Shown here in pieces: positions 16,304 to 25,143 of a DNA stretch of 64,000 nucleotides. The notes under the pieces were generated by a model that saw nothing but the letters and a program-made list of their open reading frames with translations, had not been told where the DNA came from and did no database searches. The stretch is from contig JAPSLM010000012.1 in NCBI GenBank assembly GCA_031180825.1, positions 1 through 64,000 of the forward strand. Direction: 5' to 3'. The DNA is from Paenibacillus sp. (lineage in GTDB: Bacteria; Bacillota; Bacilli; Paenibacillales; NBRC-103111). Every line of letters starts with the position of its first letter. The stretch's first letter is position 1. A program made the position numbers and the translations under genes.

Positions 16304-16696
16304 GTGAACGAATTTATCAAGATCAAGGGGCTGGAGGGAGAACTGAAAATTTCCCATAAAAAGCGGAATTTCGGATTAACGGTCTCGACGAAAGAACTCG
16401 TTTTCCAAAAGCCTCATGCCAATTATCACATTAAATTGGAAGATATTATCAGTATCTTGCCGTACAATCCGCCGGCAGGGGTCCGTCCGATCACGTTCCA
16501 AAAAAACGGTGCTTCCGGAAGCGAAACCGTCAGCATGCACTCCGGAATGCCGCATTATCGCCTGTATGTGAAAGAAGCGACGGTGCATAACCGCAGCGGC
16601 ATATTTCGGCTTGACGGTGCGCAGTTCGTCTTGCCGATATTGCGCGATTTGCTCCTCGCGATTTCCCAGTATGGCGGCCTCAAGAGCATTACTTGA
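16304..16696 (+). CDS. Unknown small cytosolic protein
   Basis: 130 residues with alternating beta strands and one C-terminal helix (FVLPILRDLLLAIS), no signal peptide and no membrane segment. The pattern (ISHKKRNFGLTVSTKELVF, then strands, then a final amphipathic helix) is reminiscent of a PH-like barrel, but this is only a fold guess; I do not recognise the family. Start set at the GTG at 16304, behind GGGAGGGGGAGAG; the upstream extension to 16208 has no SD. A strong terminator follows at 16713. Confidence 0.75.
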   Translation: MNEFIKIKGLEGELKISHKKRNFGLTVSTKELVFQKPHANYHIKLEDIISILPYNPPAGVRPITFQKNGASGSETVSMHSGMPHYRLYVKEATVHNRSGIFRLDGAQFVLPILRDLLLAISQYGGLKSIT

Positions 16697-16712
16697 CAGC
16701 TTTTCCATCCCC

Positions 16713-16751
16713 GGTCCTGTTGCGGCGCTATGCTGGCGGCAGGGCCTTTTT
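16713..16751 (+). terminator. Intrinsic terminator
   Basis: Eleven-pair stem (16713-16723 with 16736-16746, three G-U pairs) followed by TTTTT. It ends the transcript of the small unknown gene. The remaining bases to 16964 contain only a -10-like TATAAT (16925-16930) for the next gene. Confidence 0.8.
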
Positions 16752-16964
16752 GCCATGAAAAATTCGAAAACCCGCCGGAAAGGAATGATGCGGCTTTCTG
16801 CCGGTTGGGGAGCAAGCGCAGGGCTCGGTTGCTGTAAGGCTCGCCTTTGGAGAGAGTACCGGCGAAAACGACTCTTGTAAAGAGAATGTCGAATTTCATA
16901 TGCTGTATGATGTTCGTTAGCTAGTATAATAATAGAATGCATGAATGTTGAAGGAGGAATGACG

Positions 16965-18134
16965 ATGAACTCGTTTGATTTTCATAATCCGACCAAAATC
17001 CTGTTCGGCGCGGGCAAGCTGGAGCGGCTGGGCGAGCAAGTAGCGGCTTGCGGCAGCAAAACGGTACTGCTCGTTTATGGCGGCGGAAGCATCAAAAAAA
17101 CCGGTTTGTACGATCGTGTCCTCTCGCAGCTGGCCGGGGCCGGTGTCCGTACCGTCGAACTGCCCGGCGTCGAGCCGAATCCCCGGGTCACGACGGTCCG
17201 CAAGGGAATCGAGCTGTGCCGCGCGGAAGGCGTCGACTTGATTTTGGCCGTAGGGGGAGGCAGCGTGATCGACGCAGCCAAGGCCGTCGCCGTCGGCGTA
17301 CCGTACGAGGGAGACGTCTGGGATTTTTTGATGCGGAGAGCAAAAATTACGGCGGCGCTGCCGCTCGGCACGGTGTTGACCTTATCGGCAACGGGCTCCG
17401 AAATGAACGGCAACGCAGTCATCACCAACTGGGAAGAGAAGCTGAAGAAATCGTTCGCCAGCATCTACGCTTACCCCAAATTTTCCATTCTGGACCCGAC
17501 GCTGACGTACACGGTGCCTGCGGATCAAACGGTGAACGGGATCGTGGACATGATGTCGCACGTCTTCGAGCAATATTTCAGCCTGACGCCGGACACGCCT
17601 CTGCAAGAGCGGCTTTGCGAATCGATTCTGCAAACGGTTATCGAGAACGGCGAACGGGCCCTCGCCGAGCCCGAGCAATATGAGGCTCGTGCGAACCTGA
17701 TGCTGTGCGGTACGTATGCGCTGAACGGCGGAATGATCAGCGTCGGCGTCCAGACCGATTGGGCGACGCATGCCATCGAGCACGAGGTGAGCGCGATCTA
17801 TGATATTGCGCATGGGGCGGGGCTTTCCATTTTGTTCCCGAACTGGATGAAGTACGTATGCCACAGCCGTCCGGACCGGTTCGTGCAGTTTGCCGTCCGG
17901 GTGTGGAACATCGATCCGGCAGGCAAAAGCGAAGAAGAAATCGCGCTGGCCGGCATTCAAGCAACGCGGGATTACTTTACGCGCATCGGCGCGCCCGCCC
18001 GTTTGGCCGATCTCGGGATTGGGAACAGCGAAATCGGGCGGATGGCGAAGGAAGCCGTAAAGTTCGGCCCGATCGGATCGTTCAAGGCGCTGCATGAGGA
18101 CGATGTGAAGGCTATCCTGCAGTTAAGCTTATAA
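16965..18134 (+). CDS. Iron-containing alcohol dehydrogenase (butanol dehydrogenase type)
   Basis: 389 residues. Typical group III ADH: N-terminal FHNPTKILFGAGKLERLG, nucleotide motif ILAVGGGSVIDAAKAVAVG, and metal ligands in the GIVDMMSHVFEQYF and THAIEHEVSAIYDIAHGAGLSI segments. Close in length and motifs to the B. subtilis YugJ/YugK NADH-dependent butanol dehydrogenases. Start at 16965, seven bases after AGGAGG; the frame from 16941 is too long and contains the SD itself. Followed 18 bases later by an MFS gene. Confidence 0.95.
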   Translation: MNSFDFHNPTKILFGAGKLERLGEQVAACGSKTVLLVYGGGSIKKTGLYDRVLSQLAGAGVRTVELPGVEPNPRVTTVRKGIELCRAEGVDLILAVGGGSVIDAAKAVAVGVPYEGDVWDFLMRRAKITAALPLGTVLTLSATGSEMNGNAVITNWEEKLKKSFASIYAYPKFSILDPTLTYTVPADQTVNGIVDMMSHVFEQYFSLTPDTPLQERLCESILQTVIENGERALAEPEQYEARANLMLCGTYALNGGMISVGVQTDWATHAIEHEVSAIYDIAHGAGLSILFPNWMKYVCHSRPDRFVQFAVRVWNIDPAGKSEEEIALAGIQATRDYFTRIGAPARLADLGIGNSEIGRMAKEAVKFGPIGSFKALHEDDVKAILQLSL

Positions 18135-18152
18135 GAGGGAAGAAGATGCATC

Positions 18153-19355
18153 ATGAAATCGACAACCGCGGAGCGAATCAACCATACGATCTTTGTGCTG
18201 GTGACTTTGCTATATTGGTGTTCGCTCTATGTTTACGTGCCGATCCTGTCGCCATACCTTGATCATTTAGGCGCATCGTACACCATGGCCGGGATCGTGC
18301 TCGGCAGCTACGGTCTGACGCAGATCGTGCTGCGCCTGCCGCTCGGGATCACGTCCGACCGGTTCAAAAGCCGGAAACCGTTCATTTTGCTCGGGATGCT
18401 GTGCACCGCGTCCAGCTGCCTATGCTTCGCCTTGGGCGAGCAGCTTGGATGGGCGTTCGCCGGCCGCGTGCTGTCGGGGGTAGGCGCCTCGACCTGGGTT
18501 GCCTTTACCGTCATGTATGCCGGATTATACCGCGGCGAACAGGCGACCCGCGCAATGGGCACGATCAGCCTGCTCACCGTTGCCGGGCAGCTTTTCGGGA
18601 TGAGCATGAGCGGCTATTTGGTCAAATGGGGCGGCTGGAATGCCGCATTTTGGACCGGGGCGGTCATCGGTCTGGCCGGCTTGGCGCTTGCCTTCCTGCT
18701 GAAGGAACCGAAGGAACGCGGCGACCGGGCGCCGATGCGCTTCGCCGACCTTGCGCCGGTGATGAAGGACAAGCTGCTGCTCAAGGTTTCTTCGCTGTCT
18801 ATTTTGGCGCACAGCGTCTTGTTTATTACGATGTTCGGCTTTACGCCCTCCTATGCCTTATCGTTAGGAGCGGACGAGGGTGGGTTGACGCTGCTTGTCT
18901 TTGCGTTCATGATTCCGCACGCCGTCAGCTCGTTTATGACCGGAAAAGTATTTGCCCCGCGCTTCGGTGCGTGGAACGTGGTGCTGCTCGGCTTTGCGGT
19001 GAGCGCCATGTGCTCGGCGGCAACATCGCTGGTGCCCGGCTTCGGGCTGCTGCTGCTAACGCAGGCGGTGAACGGATTTTTCCAAGGGCTGCATTTTCCG
19101 CTGCTTTTGGGGCTGTCGATACAGCATATTCCGGAACAAAAGAGGGCAACTGCGATGGGGCTGTACCAAGCGGTCTACGCGATCGGCATGTTTGCGGGGC
19201 CGTTTCTGGCGGGCGGCTTGAACGAATGGGCGGGACTGAAGAGCGGTTTTTATTTGGCCGGGGTACTTGGCATAAGCGCGGCAGGTTTGACCATGTTCTG
19301 GTTCAGACCCCGCAGCCGGCGGTCCGATGCTTCGCGGCCGTCGCTCAGCGGTTAG
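18153..19355 (+). CDS. MFS transporter
   Basis: 400 residues with 12 helices. Contains the loop 2-3 motif as LGITSDRFKSRKP and a motif-C-like helix 5 (GAVIGLAGLALAF). The family is the sugar/drug-type major facilitator with no recognisable specificity. It is 18 bases downstream of the iron ADH with GAGGGAAGAAG as SD, so both are probably one operon, ended by the bidirectional terminator at 19385. Confidence 0.9.
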   Translation: MKSTTAERINHTIFVLVTLLYWCSLYVYVPILSPYLDHLGASYTMAGIVLGSYGLTQIVLRLPLGITSDRFKSRKPFILLGMLCTASSCLCFALGEQLGWAFAGRVLSGVGASTWVAFTVMYAGLYRGEQATRAMGTISLLTVAGQLFGMSMSGYLVKWGGWNAAFWTGAVIGLAGLALAFLLKEPKERGDRAPMRFADLAPVMKDKLLLKVSSLSILAHSVLFITMFGFTPSYALSLGADEGGLTLLVFAFMIPHAVSSFMTGKVFAPRFGAWNVVLLGFAVSAMCSAATSLVPGFGLLLLTQAVNGFFQGLHFPLLLGLSIQHIPEQKRATAMGLYQAVYAIGMFAGPFLAGGLNEWAGLKSGFYLAGVLGISAAGLTMFWFRPRSRRSDASRPSLSG

Positions 19356-19384
19356 CATTGCATATGCGGGCCCAAGAATAAATG

Positions 19385-19412
19385 AAACGGGCAGGGAAGA
19401 CCGCCCGTTTGT
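19385..19412. terminator. Bidirectional terminator between MFS and alr
   Basis: Perfect stem AAACGGGC (19385-19392) with GCCCGTTT (19403-19410) serving two convergent genes. Confidence 0.85.
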
Positions 19413-19424
19413 CATGCTGTCCTG

Positions 19425-20669
19425 CTATATAAAGCGCGTTGCAACCGTCCGGCCATCCTGTATATAAACCCGGGGAACCCGGGCGCCGATGCCGCATACA
19501 ATTTCATAATGGATCGTATTCGCTTGGACTGCGACATCGGCAGCGGTCACCTTATCTTCCGGCGTGCCGAAAAGCAAAACCTCGTCGCCGAGCTTCACCC
19601 CGGGAATAGCGGTAACGTCAAGCATCAGCTGGTCCATGCAGATCGTTCCGGCAATCGGCGCGGACTGTCCGCGCACTGTCGCGGTTCCTTTGTTCGAAAG
19701 CGCCCGCGGCATACCGTCTGCATATCCGATCGGCACCGCGGCAATTTTGGTATCTTGATCGGAGGCAAATGTGCACCCGTAGCTGACCGGCTCCAGCGCC
19801 GGAACGTCCTTAAGCGATACGATTTGCGATTTGAGCCGCATGGCCGGCTTCAGGGGAGCGCCTGCGATTGCGCCTCGTACCGAAGGCTTCAAGCCGTACA
19901 GTCCGATCCCGACGCGAACCAGGTCCAAATGCATGTGCGGATAAGCAATCGTCGCTGCGGTGTTGCAGCAGTGCCAATGAGGAACGGAGACGCCGGCTTC
20001 CTCAAAAGCGCCGCGAAATTCGAGAAAACGGGCGAATTGCAGCTCCGTGTACGCCGGGCTCGGATGATCCGCATTGGCAAAATGCGTAAATGCGCCTTCC
20101 AACGTCACATAAGGGCTTTCCTTCGCACGCCGGGCTAGCTGCAATGCGGCGTCTGCCGTAGTGACCCCGAGCCGGTTCATCCCGGTCTCGATCTTGAGAT
20201 GAATCCGGGCCTTCCGGCGCAAGCTCTCCGCTTCGCGCATCACCGTTTCCAGCGTCTCGCTGCGAAACACCGTCAGCGTCACATCAGCCGCAACAGCCTC
20301 CCGGATCGCTTCCGGGGGAGTGTAGCCGAGCACAAGGATCGGAGCGGCAATGCCCGCCGACCGCAGGCGGAGCGCTTCATCGAGAAAAGCGACCCCGAGC
20401 CGGTCCGCACCGGCACGAAGTGCCGTCCTGGCGGTTTCCACCGCTCCGTGGCCGTACCCGTTCGCTTTGACCACCGCCATCCACTGGCAGCCGGGCTGGA
20501 GAAGCGACTTGAAGTACGCCGCGTTCGAGGCGATGGCATCGAGCGAGATTTCGGCCAGCGTCGGCCGGTGGCTGGAGCTGCCGTCCCAATCGATGTTTTC
20601 CGGCTCGGGCATAATCGAACGGGGGAGCTCTTCGTGCGGTTTCACAATGCTATCGTTCCTTGTGTGCAT
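19425..20669 (-). CDS. alr: Alanine racemase
   Basis: 414 residues. PLP lysine in AVVKANGYGHGAVE (Lys about 68); the second-half catalytic Tyr in PVSYGCTF; AVPIGYADGMPR and GTICMDQLMLDV are diagnostic. Interconverts L- and D-alanine for peptidoglycan (or, here, for alanine catabolism). The N-terminal 30 residues exceed the usual length, but AAGGAG is well placed nine bases before this ATG; a shorter start within the first 40 codons has no comparable SD. It lies downstream of ald in the same direction, separated by a terminator, so it is probably partly independent. Confidence 0.96.
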   Translation of the reverse strand: MHTRNDSIVKPHEELPRSIMPEPENIDWDGSSSHRPTLAEISLDAIASNAAYFKSLLQPGCQWMAVVKANGYGHGAVETARTALRAGADRLGVAFLDEALRLRSAGIAAPILVLGYTPPEAIREAVAADVTLTVFRSETLETVMREAESLRRKARIHLKIETGMNRLGVTTADAALQLARRAKESPYVTLEGAFTHFANADHPSPAYTELQFARFLEFRGAFEEAGVSVPHWHCCNTAATIAYPHMHLDLVRVGIGLYGLKPSVRGAIAGAPLKPAMRLKSQIVSLKDVPALEPVSYGCTFASDQDTKIAAVPIGYADGMPRALSNKGTATVRGQSAPIAGTICMDQLMLDVTAIPGVKLGDEVLLFGTPEDKVTAADVAVQANTIHYEIVCGIGARVPRVYIQDGRTVATRFI

Positions 20670-20712
20670 GTTGTGCTGCTCCTTCGTGGTGATTTGCGGA
20701 ATAAATAATAAT

Positions 20713-20736
20713 CTCCCCCGAAAGCGGGGGAGTTTT
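20713..20736 (-). terminator. Terminator between ald and alr
   Basis: CTCCCCC (20713-20719) pairs with GGGGGAG (20726-20732). On the minus strand it follows the ald stop and continues into a T-rich ATTATTATTTATT tract. Confidence 0.75.
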
Positions 20737-20741
20737 GCTTA

Positions 20742-21872
20742 TTAACGGCTGGATACCGTTTCCAATGCTTTGTGTGCAGGCACATAATCGTAATTCAAAT
20801 CTTTCGCTACCGCTTCGTACGTGATCGCGCCGCCTGCGGTAGTAAGACCTTTGGTCAAGGCCGGGCTGTCGGCGATCGCTTGCTTCACGCCTTTGCTTGC
20901 GATTTGCAGCGCATACGGAATCGTCACGTTCGTCAGAGCGATGGTGGAGGTGTTCGGAACCGCTCCGGGCATATTGGCTACCGCATAATGAACTACGCCG
21001 TGCTTGACATACGTAGGCGCATCGTGGGTCGTGATGCGGTCAACCGTAGCGAAGATTCCGCCTTGATCGATCGCGACATCGACAACGACGGAGCCCGGCG
21101 ACATGCTGCGCACCATATCTTCGGTAACAAGCTTAGGCGCTTTGGCCCCCGGAATAAGCACCGCTCCGATGACAAGGTCGGACTGACGGACCGCTTCGGC
21201 GATGTTATACGGATTGGACATCAGCGTCTGGATTTGCGGACCGAATTGGTCGTCAAGCTGACGGAGCCGGTCCGCGCTCAGATCGATTACCGTCACATCG
21301 GCGCCCAAACCGACAGCGATTTTCGCCGCGTTCGTGCCGACTACGCCGCCGCCGATGACCGTGACTTTCCCCCGCCGTACCCCGGGCACGCCGGCAAGCA
21401 GCACGCCTTTTCCGCCGTACGGCTTCTCCAGGAACTGCGCTCCGATTTGCGTCGCCATCCGTCCGGCGACTTCGCTCATCGGAGTCAAAAGCGGAAGCGT
21501 GCGGTTGACTTCAACGGTTTCGTAAGCAATGGAAATGACACCCGATTTCGTCAGGGCCGCGGCCAATTCCGCATCCGCGGCCAGGTGCAGATAGGTGAAC
21601 AAGATCAGGCCTTCCCGGAAATAACCATATTCGGAAGCAAGCGGTTCTTTGACCTTCATAATCATTTGGGATTTTTCCCAAACCTCTTGTGCGGAACTGG
21701 AGATCAAAGCCCCGGCCGCCGCATATTGCTCATCCGTAAATCCGCTGCCGAGGCCCGCTCCTTTTTCAATATACACGCTATGGCCGGCCTGCACAACTGT
21801 GGATACGCCGGCAGGCGTAATAGCTACGCGGTTTTCGTTGTTTTTAATTTCTTTCGGTACGCCGATAATCAT
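20742..21872 (-). CDS. ald: Alanine dehydrogenase
   Basis: 376 residues beginning [17 protein letters not shown], the canonical N terminus of L-alanine dehydrogenase. Catalytic residues lie in the [10 protein letters not shown] segment (Lys) and the THLH-type FTYLHLAAD segment (His); NAD motif [14 protein letters not shown]. Oxidises L-alanine to pyruvate and ammonia, feeding carbon and nitrogen metabolism and used in sporulation. The start at 21872 matches family length; the open frame upstream to 22073 runs through the regulatory palindromes and is rejected. Divergent from an amino-acid permease; a probable AdeR lies beyond it. Confidence 0.97.
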   Translation of the reverse strand: MIIGVPKEIKNNENRVAITPAGVSTVVQAGHSVYIEKGAGLGSGFTDEQYAAAGALISSSAQEVWEKSQMIMKVKEPLASEYGYFREGLILFTYLHLAADAELAAALTKSGVISIAYETVEVNRTLPLLTPMSEVAGRMATQIGAQFLEKPYGGKGVLLAGVPGVRRGKVTVIGGGVVGTNAAKIAVGLGADVTVIDLSADRLRQLDDQFGPQIQTLMSNPYNIAEAVRQSDLVIGAVLIPGAKAPKLVTEDMVRSMSPGSVVVDVAIDQGGIFATVDRITTHDAPTYVKHGVVHYAVANMPGAVPNTSTIALTNVTIPYALQIASKGVKQAIADSPALTKGLTTAGGAITYEAVAKDLNYDYVPAHKALETVSSR

Positions 21873-21979
21873 GATTGCCATCTCCCTCGATATTGTGGTT
21901 GGATCGTTTCGGTAAGCTGAGTATAACGAACAAATCCGGCGCTTTTCTTCGTGAAACGAGATGAAAAGAATTGGATGCA

Positions 21980-22047
21980 TTTGTGATTTTTCACAAAACG
22001 TAAGCGTTTTCGCCGGTGGGACGGGCTTGTTTGTGTGATGCCACAAA
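21980..22047. promoter_or_regulatory. Paired operator boxes in the ald/permease divergent region
   Basis: Two 18-base boxes share TTTGTG-N6-CACAAA: 21980-21997 (full arms TTTGTGA/TCACAAA) and 22030-22047, with centres 50 bases apart. A half-site TCACAAAA lies at 22122. Between the boxes is an inverted repeat AAAACG-TAAG-CGTTTT (21995-22010) that is also 13/15 cre-like. The likely protein is the PucR-type regulator encoded at 23757 (AdeR-like), by analogy with AdeR control of B. subtilis ald. Confidence 0.6.
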
Positions 22048-22133
22048 ACGGCCTGATCATTTTTGAGTAACAAGACAAATGCAGACGGGAACGACTGTGC
22101 TACGATTTAGACATCAATTCGTCACAAAAGCGA

Positions 22134-22148
22134 ATGTAAGCGCATACG
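22134..22148 (+). promoter_or_regulatory. cre-like site ahead of the permease
   Basis: ATGTAAGCGCATACG matches WTGNAANCGNWNNCW at 14 of 15 positions. It is in the roughly 180-base leader between the operator boxes and the permease start. Catabolite control of alanine uptake is plausible; no other structure was seen in this leader. Confidence 0.5.
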
Positions 22149-22324
22149 ATTGTTTCCGTGCGCGAGATTTTCAAAGTCTTGAATGCAGTCTGTTTCGCCG
22201 GGGCGGATCAGCTCGCGGCAGATTTATAAGGAGGGAAGCAACAGACAGAAGCAAGTCTCTATCCTTAAAAGGCAAGAGTTATGCACGTATAAGCCTAGAA
22301 ACTAACTATCGGAGGAGATTTTTT

Positions 22325-23737
22325 GTGAAAAACAACAATGAATTGAAACGGGGACTGGAGCAAAAGCACATTACATTAATGTCGCTTGGCGCGGCGATCG
22401 GCGTCGGCTTGTTTCTCGGCTCCGCATCGGCAATCAAGGTGGCCGGTCCCGCGATTCTGATCGGATACATGATCGGCGGGATGGCGATGTTCTTCATTAT
22501 GCGGGCACTGGGGGAGATGGCCGTTCAGAAGCCGGTGGCGGGCTCGTTCAGCCGTTACGCGCGGGACTATATGAGCCCCGTGTTCGGCTTCTTGACCGGA
22601 TGGAACTATTGGTTTATCTGGGTCGTAACGTGTATGGCCGAAATTACCGCCGTCGGGATTTATATGGAGTACTGGTTCCCGGGCATTCCGAGATGGATTT
22701 GGGCATTGGCCGCACTGGTCGTCATGAGCCTGGTCAATCTGATTGCCGTCAGAGTTTACGGCGAGCTGGAATTTTGGTTTGCGCTCATCAAAATCGTCAC
22801 CATCATCTTCATGATCGTGGTCGGCGTCGGTATGATCGTATTCGGTCTGGGGAACGGCGGCATCGCGGTCGGAATCAGCAATTTGTGGAGCCACGGAGGC
22901 TTCTTTGCGAATGGCTGGTCGGGTGTGCTGTTGGCCATGCAGATGATCATGTTCGCCTATCTCGGAATCGAAATGATCGGAGTAACGGCAGGTGAAGTCA
23001 AAGACCCTACGAAAGCGCTCACACGGGCAATTGACAACGTATTCTGGCGCATTCTCATTTTCTATGTCGGCGCGCTGTTCGTCATCATGTCGATTTATCC
23101 GTGGACGGAAATCGGCCTCAAAGGCAGTCCGTTCGTCATGACCTTCGAGAAGCTGGGCATTCCTTACGCCGCCGGCATCATCAACTTCGTCGTGCTGACC
23201 GCCGCGCTTTCGTCCTGCAACAGCGGTATTTTCAGCAACGGCCGCATGCTGTACAATTTGGCGCAGCAAAGGGAGGCGCCTGCAAGCTTCGAGAAGGTGT
23301 CCCGTTCGGGCGTACCGTCTCGCGCGATTATTGTATCCGCTTTCTTCCTGTTGATCGGCGTCGTGCTCAACTACATCGTTCCGGAAAAAGCATTCACGAT
23401 GGTGACCAGTATCGCTACGTTTGCGGTCATTTGGGTGTGGGGCGTCATATTGATCTCGCAAATTCGCTTCCGCAAGAAGCTTTCGGCCGATCAAGCTTCC
23501 AAATTGATCTATAAAATGCCGTTAGCGCCTTACAGCTCTTACGTCGTTCTCGCATTCCTTGTATTCGTGGTTGGAATTATGGCTTATACCCCGGATACCC
23601 GGATTGCGCTGATCGTCGGTCCGATCTGGTATGCGATCCTGCTCGCGGTTTATTTCATGAAAAAGAGAAAAAGCGCCTCTCCGGCCGGATCGAACGGCAT
23701 GGAGAAACGCGTAGACGACGGTGCTACACAGGTATAG
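22325..23737 (+). CDS. APC-superfamily amino-acid permease (alanine uptake candidate)
   Basis: 470 residues and 12 helices. N-terminal ELKRGLEQKHITLMSLGAAI and GVGLFLGSA are the amino-acid-transport signature of the AAT family (proline, GABA, alanine permeases of B. subtilis). Start at the GTG at 22325, eight bases after GGAGGAG; the frame to 22079 is longer but lacks an SD. Divergent to ald and convergent with an AdeR-like regulator, so alanine is the most likely substrate, although motif alone does not fix specificity. Confidence 0.93.
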   Translation: MKNNNELKRGLEQKHITLMSLGAAIGVGLFLGSASAIKVAGPAILIGYMIGGMAMFFIMRALGEMAVQKPVAGSFSRYARDYMSPVFGFLTGWNYWFIWVVTCMAEITAVGIYMEYWFPGIPRWIWALAALVVMSLVNLIAVRVYGELEFWFALIKIVTIIFMIVVGVGMIVFGLGNGGIAVGISNLWSHGGFFANGWSGVLLAMQMIMFAYLGIEMIGVTAGEVKDPTKALTRAIDNVFWRILIFYVGALFVIMSIYPWTEIGLKGSPFVMTFEKLGIPYAAGIINFVVLTAALSSCNSGIFSNGRMLYNLAQQREAPASFEKVSRSGVPSRAIIVSAFFLLIGVVLNYIVPEKAFTMVTSIATFAVIWVWGVILISQIRFRKKLSADQASKLIYKMPLAPYSSYVVLAFLVFVVGIMAYTPDTRIALIVGPIWYAILLAVYFMKKRKSASPAGSNGMEKRVDDGATQV

Positions 23738-23756
23738 TCCAAGGGAAGAGAATGGA

Positions 23757-24989
23757 TTAGGAGGACATGAGCTTATTGGTCTTCAGATCGATATAGAGCG
23801 CTACCTTCTGATCCATGCTTTTTAAGTCGATCTCGCCGATTTCGGCAATCCGGGATAAACGATAGTTCATTGTGTTGGTGTGGATATGAAGCGCGGCAGC
23901 GGCCTCCTTGGCATTGCTGTCGTGCATCAGAAACGTCTCCAGCGTATCCAGCAAATTCGTATGATGGTCCCGGTCGTATTCTTTAAGCCGCTGCAAGTGG
24001 CGGTTCACCATCCGGTGGGACTGCTTGTATTCGTAAATAGGGGGCAGGAACCGGTAAAAGCCCAAGTCTTCATAGTGGTGAATTTTCGTTTGATTCGGGA
24101 ACAGCTTCTTCAGGCGCAGCAGCGTGAGCGCCTCGCGGTAGCTCGTCTCGACCTTGCCGTATTCTTCGTATAAAGAGCCGCAGGCCGCGGCCATCGCGGA
24201 CACGCGAAACCGGTCATGCATCTGCTTGGCGAAATGATTGATAAAGCTGCTGGCGTGCTCTTTCCATGATGTCGATTCGGAAGGGGAGGCGAGCAGAATG
24301 AAGTGATGGTGGTCCGCCGCGTGACATACGACGGAGATGCGCTGCGTCACCGACATCAAATAGCGGATTTGCTGGAGCCGATGATCGTCGATCGACTCGG
24401 GAAATTCGAACACCATGACGTAAAAAGCGGGGGGCAGCGTCAATTGGATCTGAGCCGCTTTCTCCCGGACGGCCGCTTCCGTGGTCAGATGCCCCGTAAG
24501 CAGCTGCCAGAAAAACTCCTGATAGCCTTCCTCCTGCTTGCGTTTGCGCGTTTGAATTTGCAGCAGCTTTTGCTTGGCCGTTTGCGCGGCCTTTTTTAAT
24601 TGCTGCATGCCGTTATCGTCAATGGGCTGCTCTACCTCAAGCACCCAAATATATCCAAGAACTTCCTCGTCTTTGCGAATGGCGACGGCAACGCGGTCCC
24701 CGAGACCGATATCCGTAATGGAAGCGATCCGGACCGGCTCGTCGGTCTTCATGAGCTGCGGTATAACCCCTTGCCGCCACAAGCTTTGCACGACCTTCTC
24801 CGGCACCCGCCGGCCGATAATGGTCGCGATGCGGGCTTCATCCGTTTGCCGGTCGTGCGCGCTGTAGGCGACAAGCCGATGATTGGCGTCTTCAATCGTA
24901 ACCGGGCAGCGAAGCACCTCGCTAATGGTTTCGGCTAACGTTTCCAGACTGTCGAAATGCTGATCGAAGGGCCCTTTTTCGGCGGTCAT
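23757..24989 (-). CDS. adeR: PucR/CdaR-family regulator, AdeR-like
   Basis: 410 residues. A GAF-like sensory region (about 10-140), a degenerate GGDEF-like middle typical of CdaR proteins (about 165-300) and a C-terminal PucR helix-turn-helix (SNAKEAAAALHIHTNTMNYRLSRI, about 355-378; family core LHIHTNTMNYRL). Size and order match B. subtilis AdeR, the activator of ald, and ald lies two genes away. It should sense alanine or a related metabolite and act at the TTTGTG boxes near 22000. Symbol given by synteny and architecture, not by a search. Confidence 0.85.
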   Translation of the reverse strand: MTAEKGPFDQHFDSLETLAETISEVLRCPVTIEDANHRLVAYSAHDRQTDEARIATIIGRRVPEKVVQSLWRQGVIPQLMKTDEPVRIASITDIGLGDRVAVAIRKDEEVLGYIWVLEVEQPIDDNGMQQLKKAAQTAKQKLLQIQTRKRKQEEGYQEFFWQLLTGHLTTEAAVREKAAQIQLTLPPAFYVMVFEFPESIDDHRLQQIRYLMSVTQRISVVCHAADHHHFILLASPSESTSWKEHASSFINHFAKQMHDRFRVSAMAAACGSLYEEYGKVETSYREALTLLRLKKLFPNQTKIHHYEDLGFYRFLPPIYEYKQSHRMVNRHLQRLKEYDRDHHTNLLDTLETFLMHDSNAKEAAAALHIHTNTMNYRLSRIAEIGEIDLKSMDQKVALYIDLKTNKLMSS

Positions 24990-25143
24990 GCTTCATTTCT
25001 CCTTTTTAAAGTTTCGGGTGGCAGCGGTACCATTTTAACTATAAACAAATTTTTTTGCCATGGGAATCCCCCGGAGGGGATCAAAATTTAACTGTATCGT
25101 GATATAATGGACGAACACATATTCTCATAGAAAGGGATTTCCT

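Noticed and set aside
22376..23494. 372-codon minus-strand ORF antisense to the permease
   Set aside because: Asp/His/Arg-rich with no motif; the plus strand has a classic amino-acid permease.
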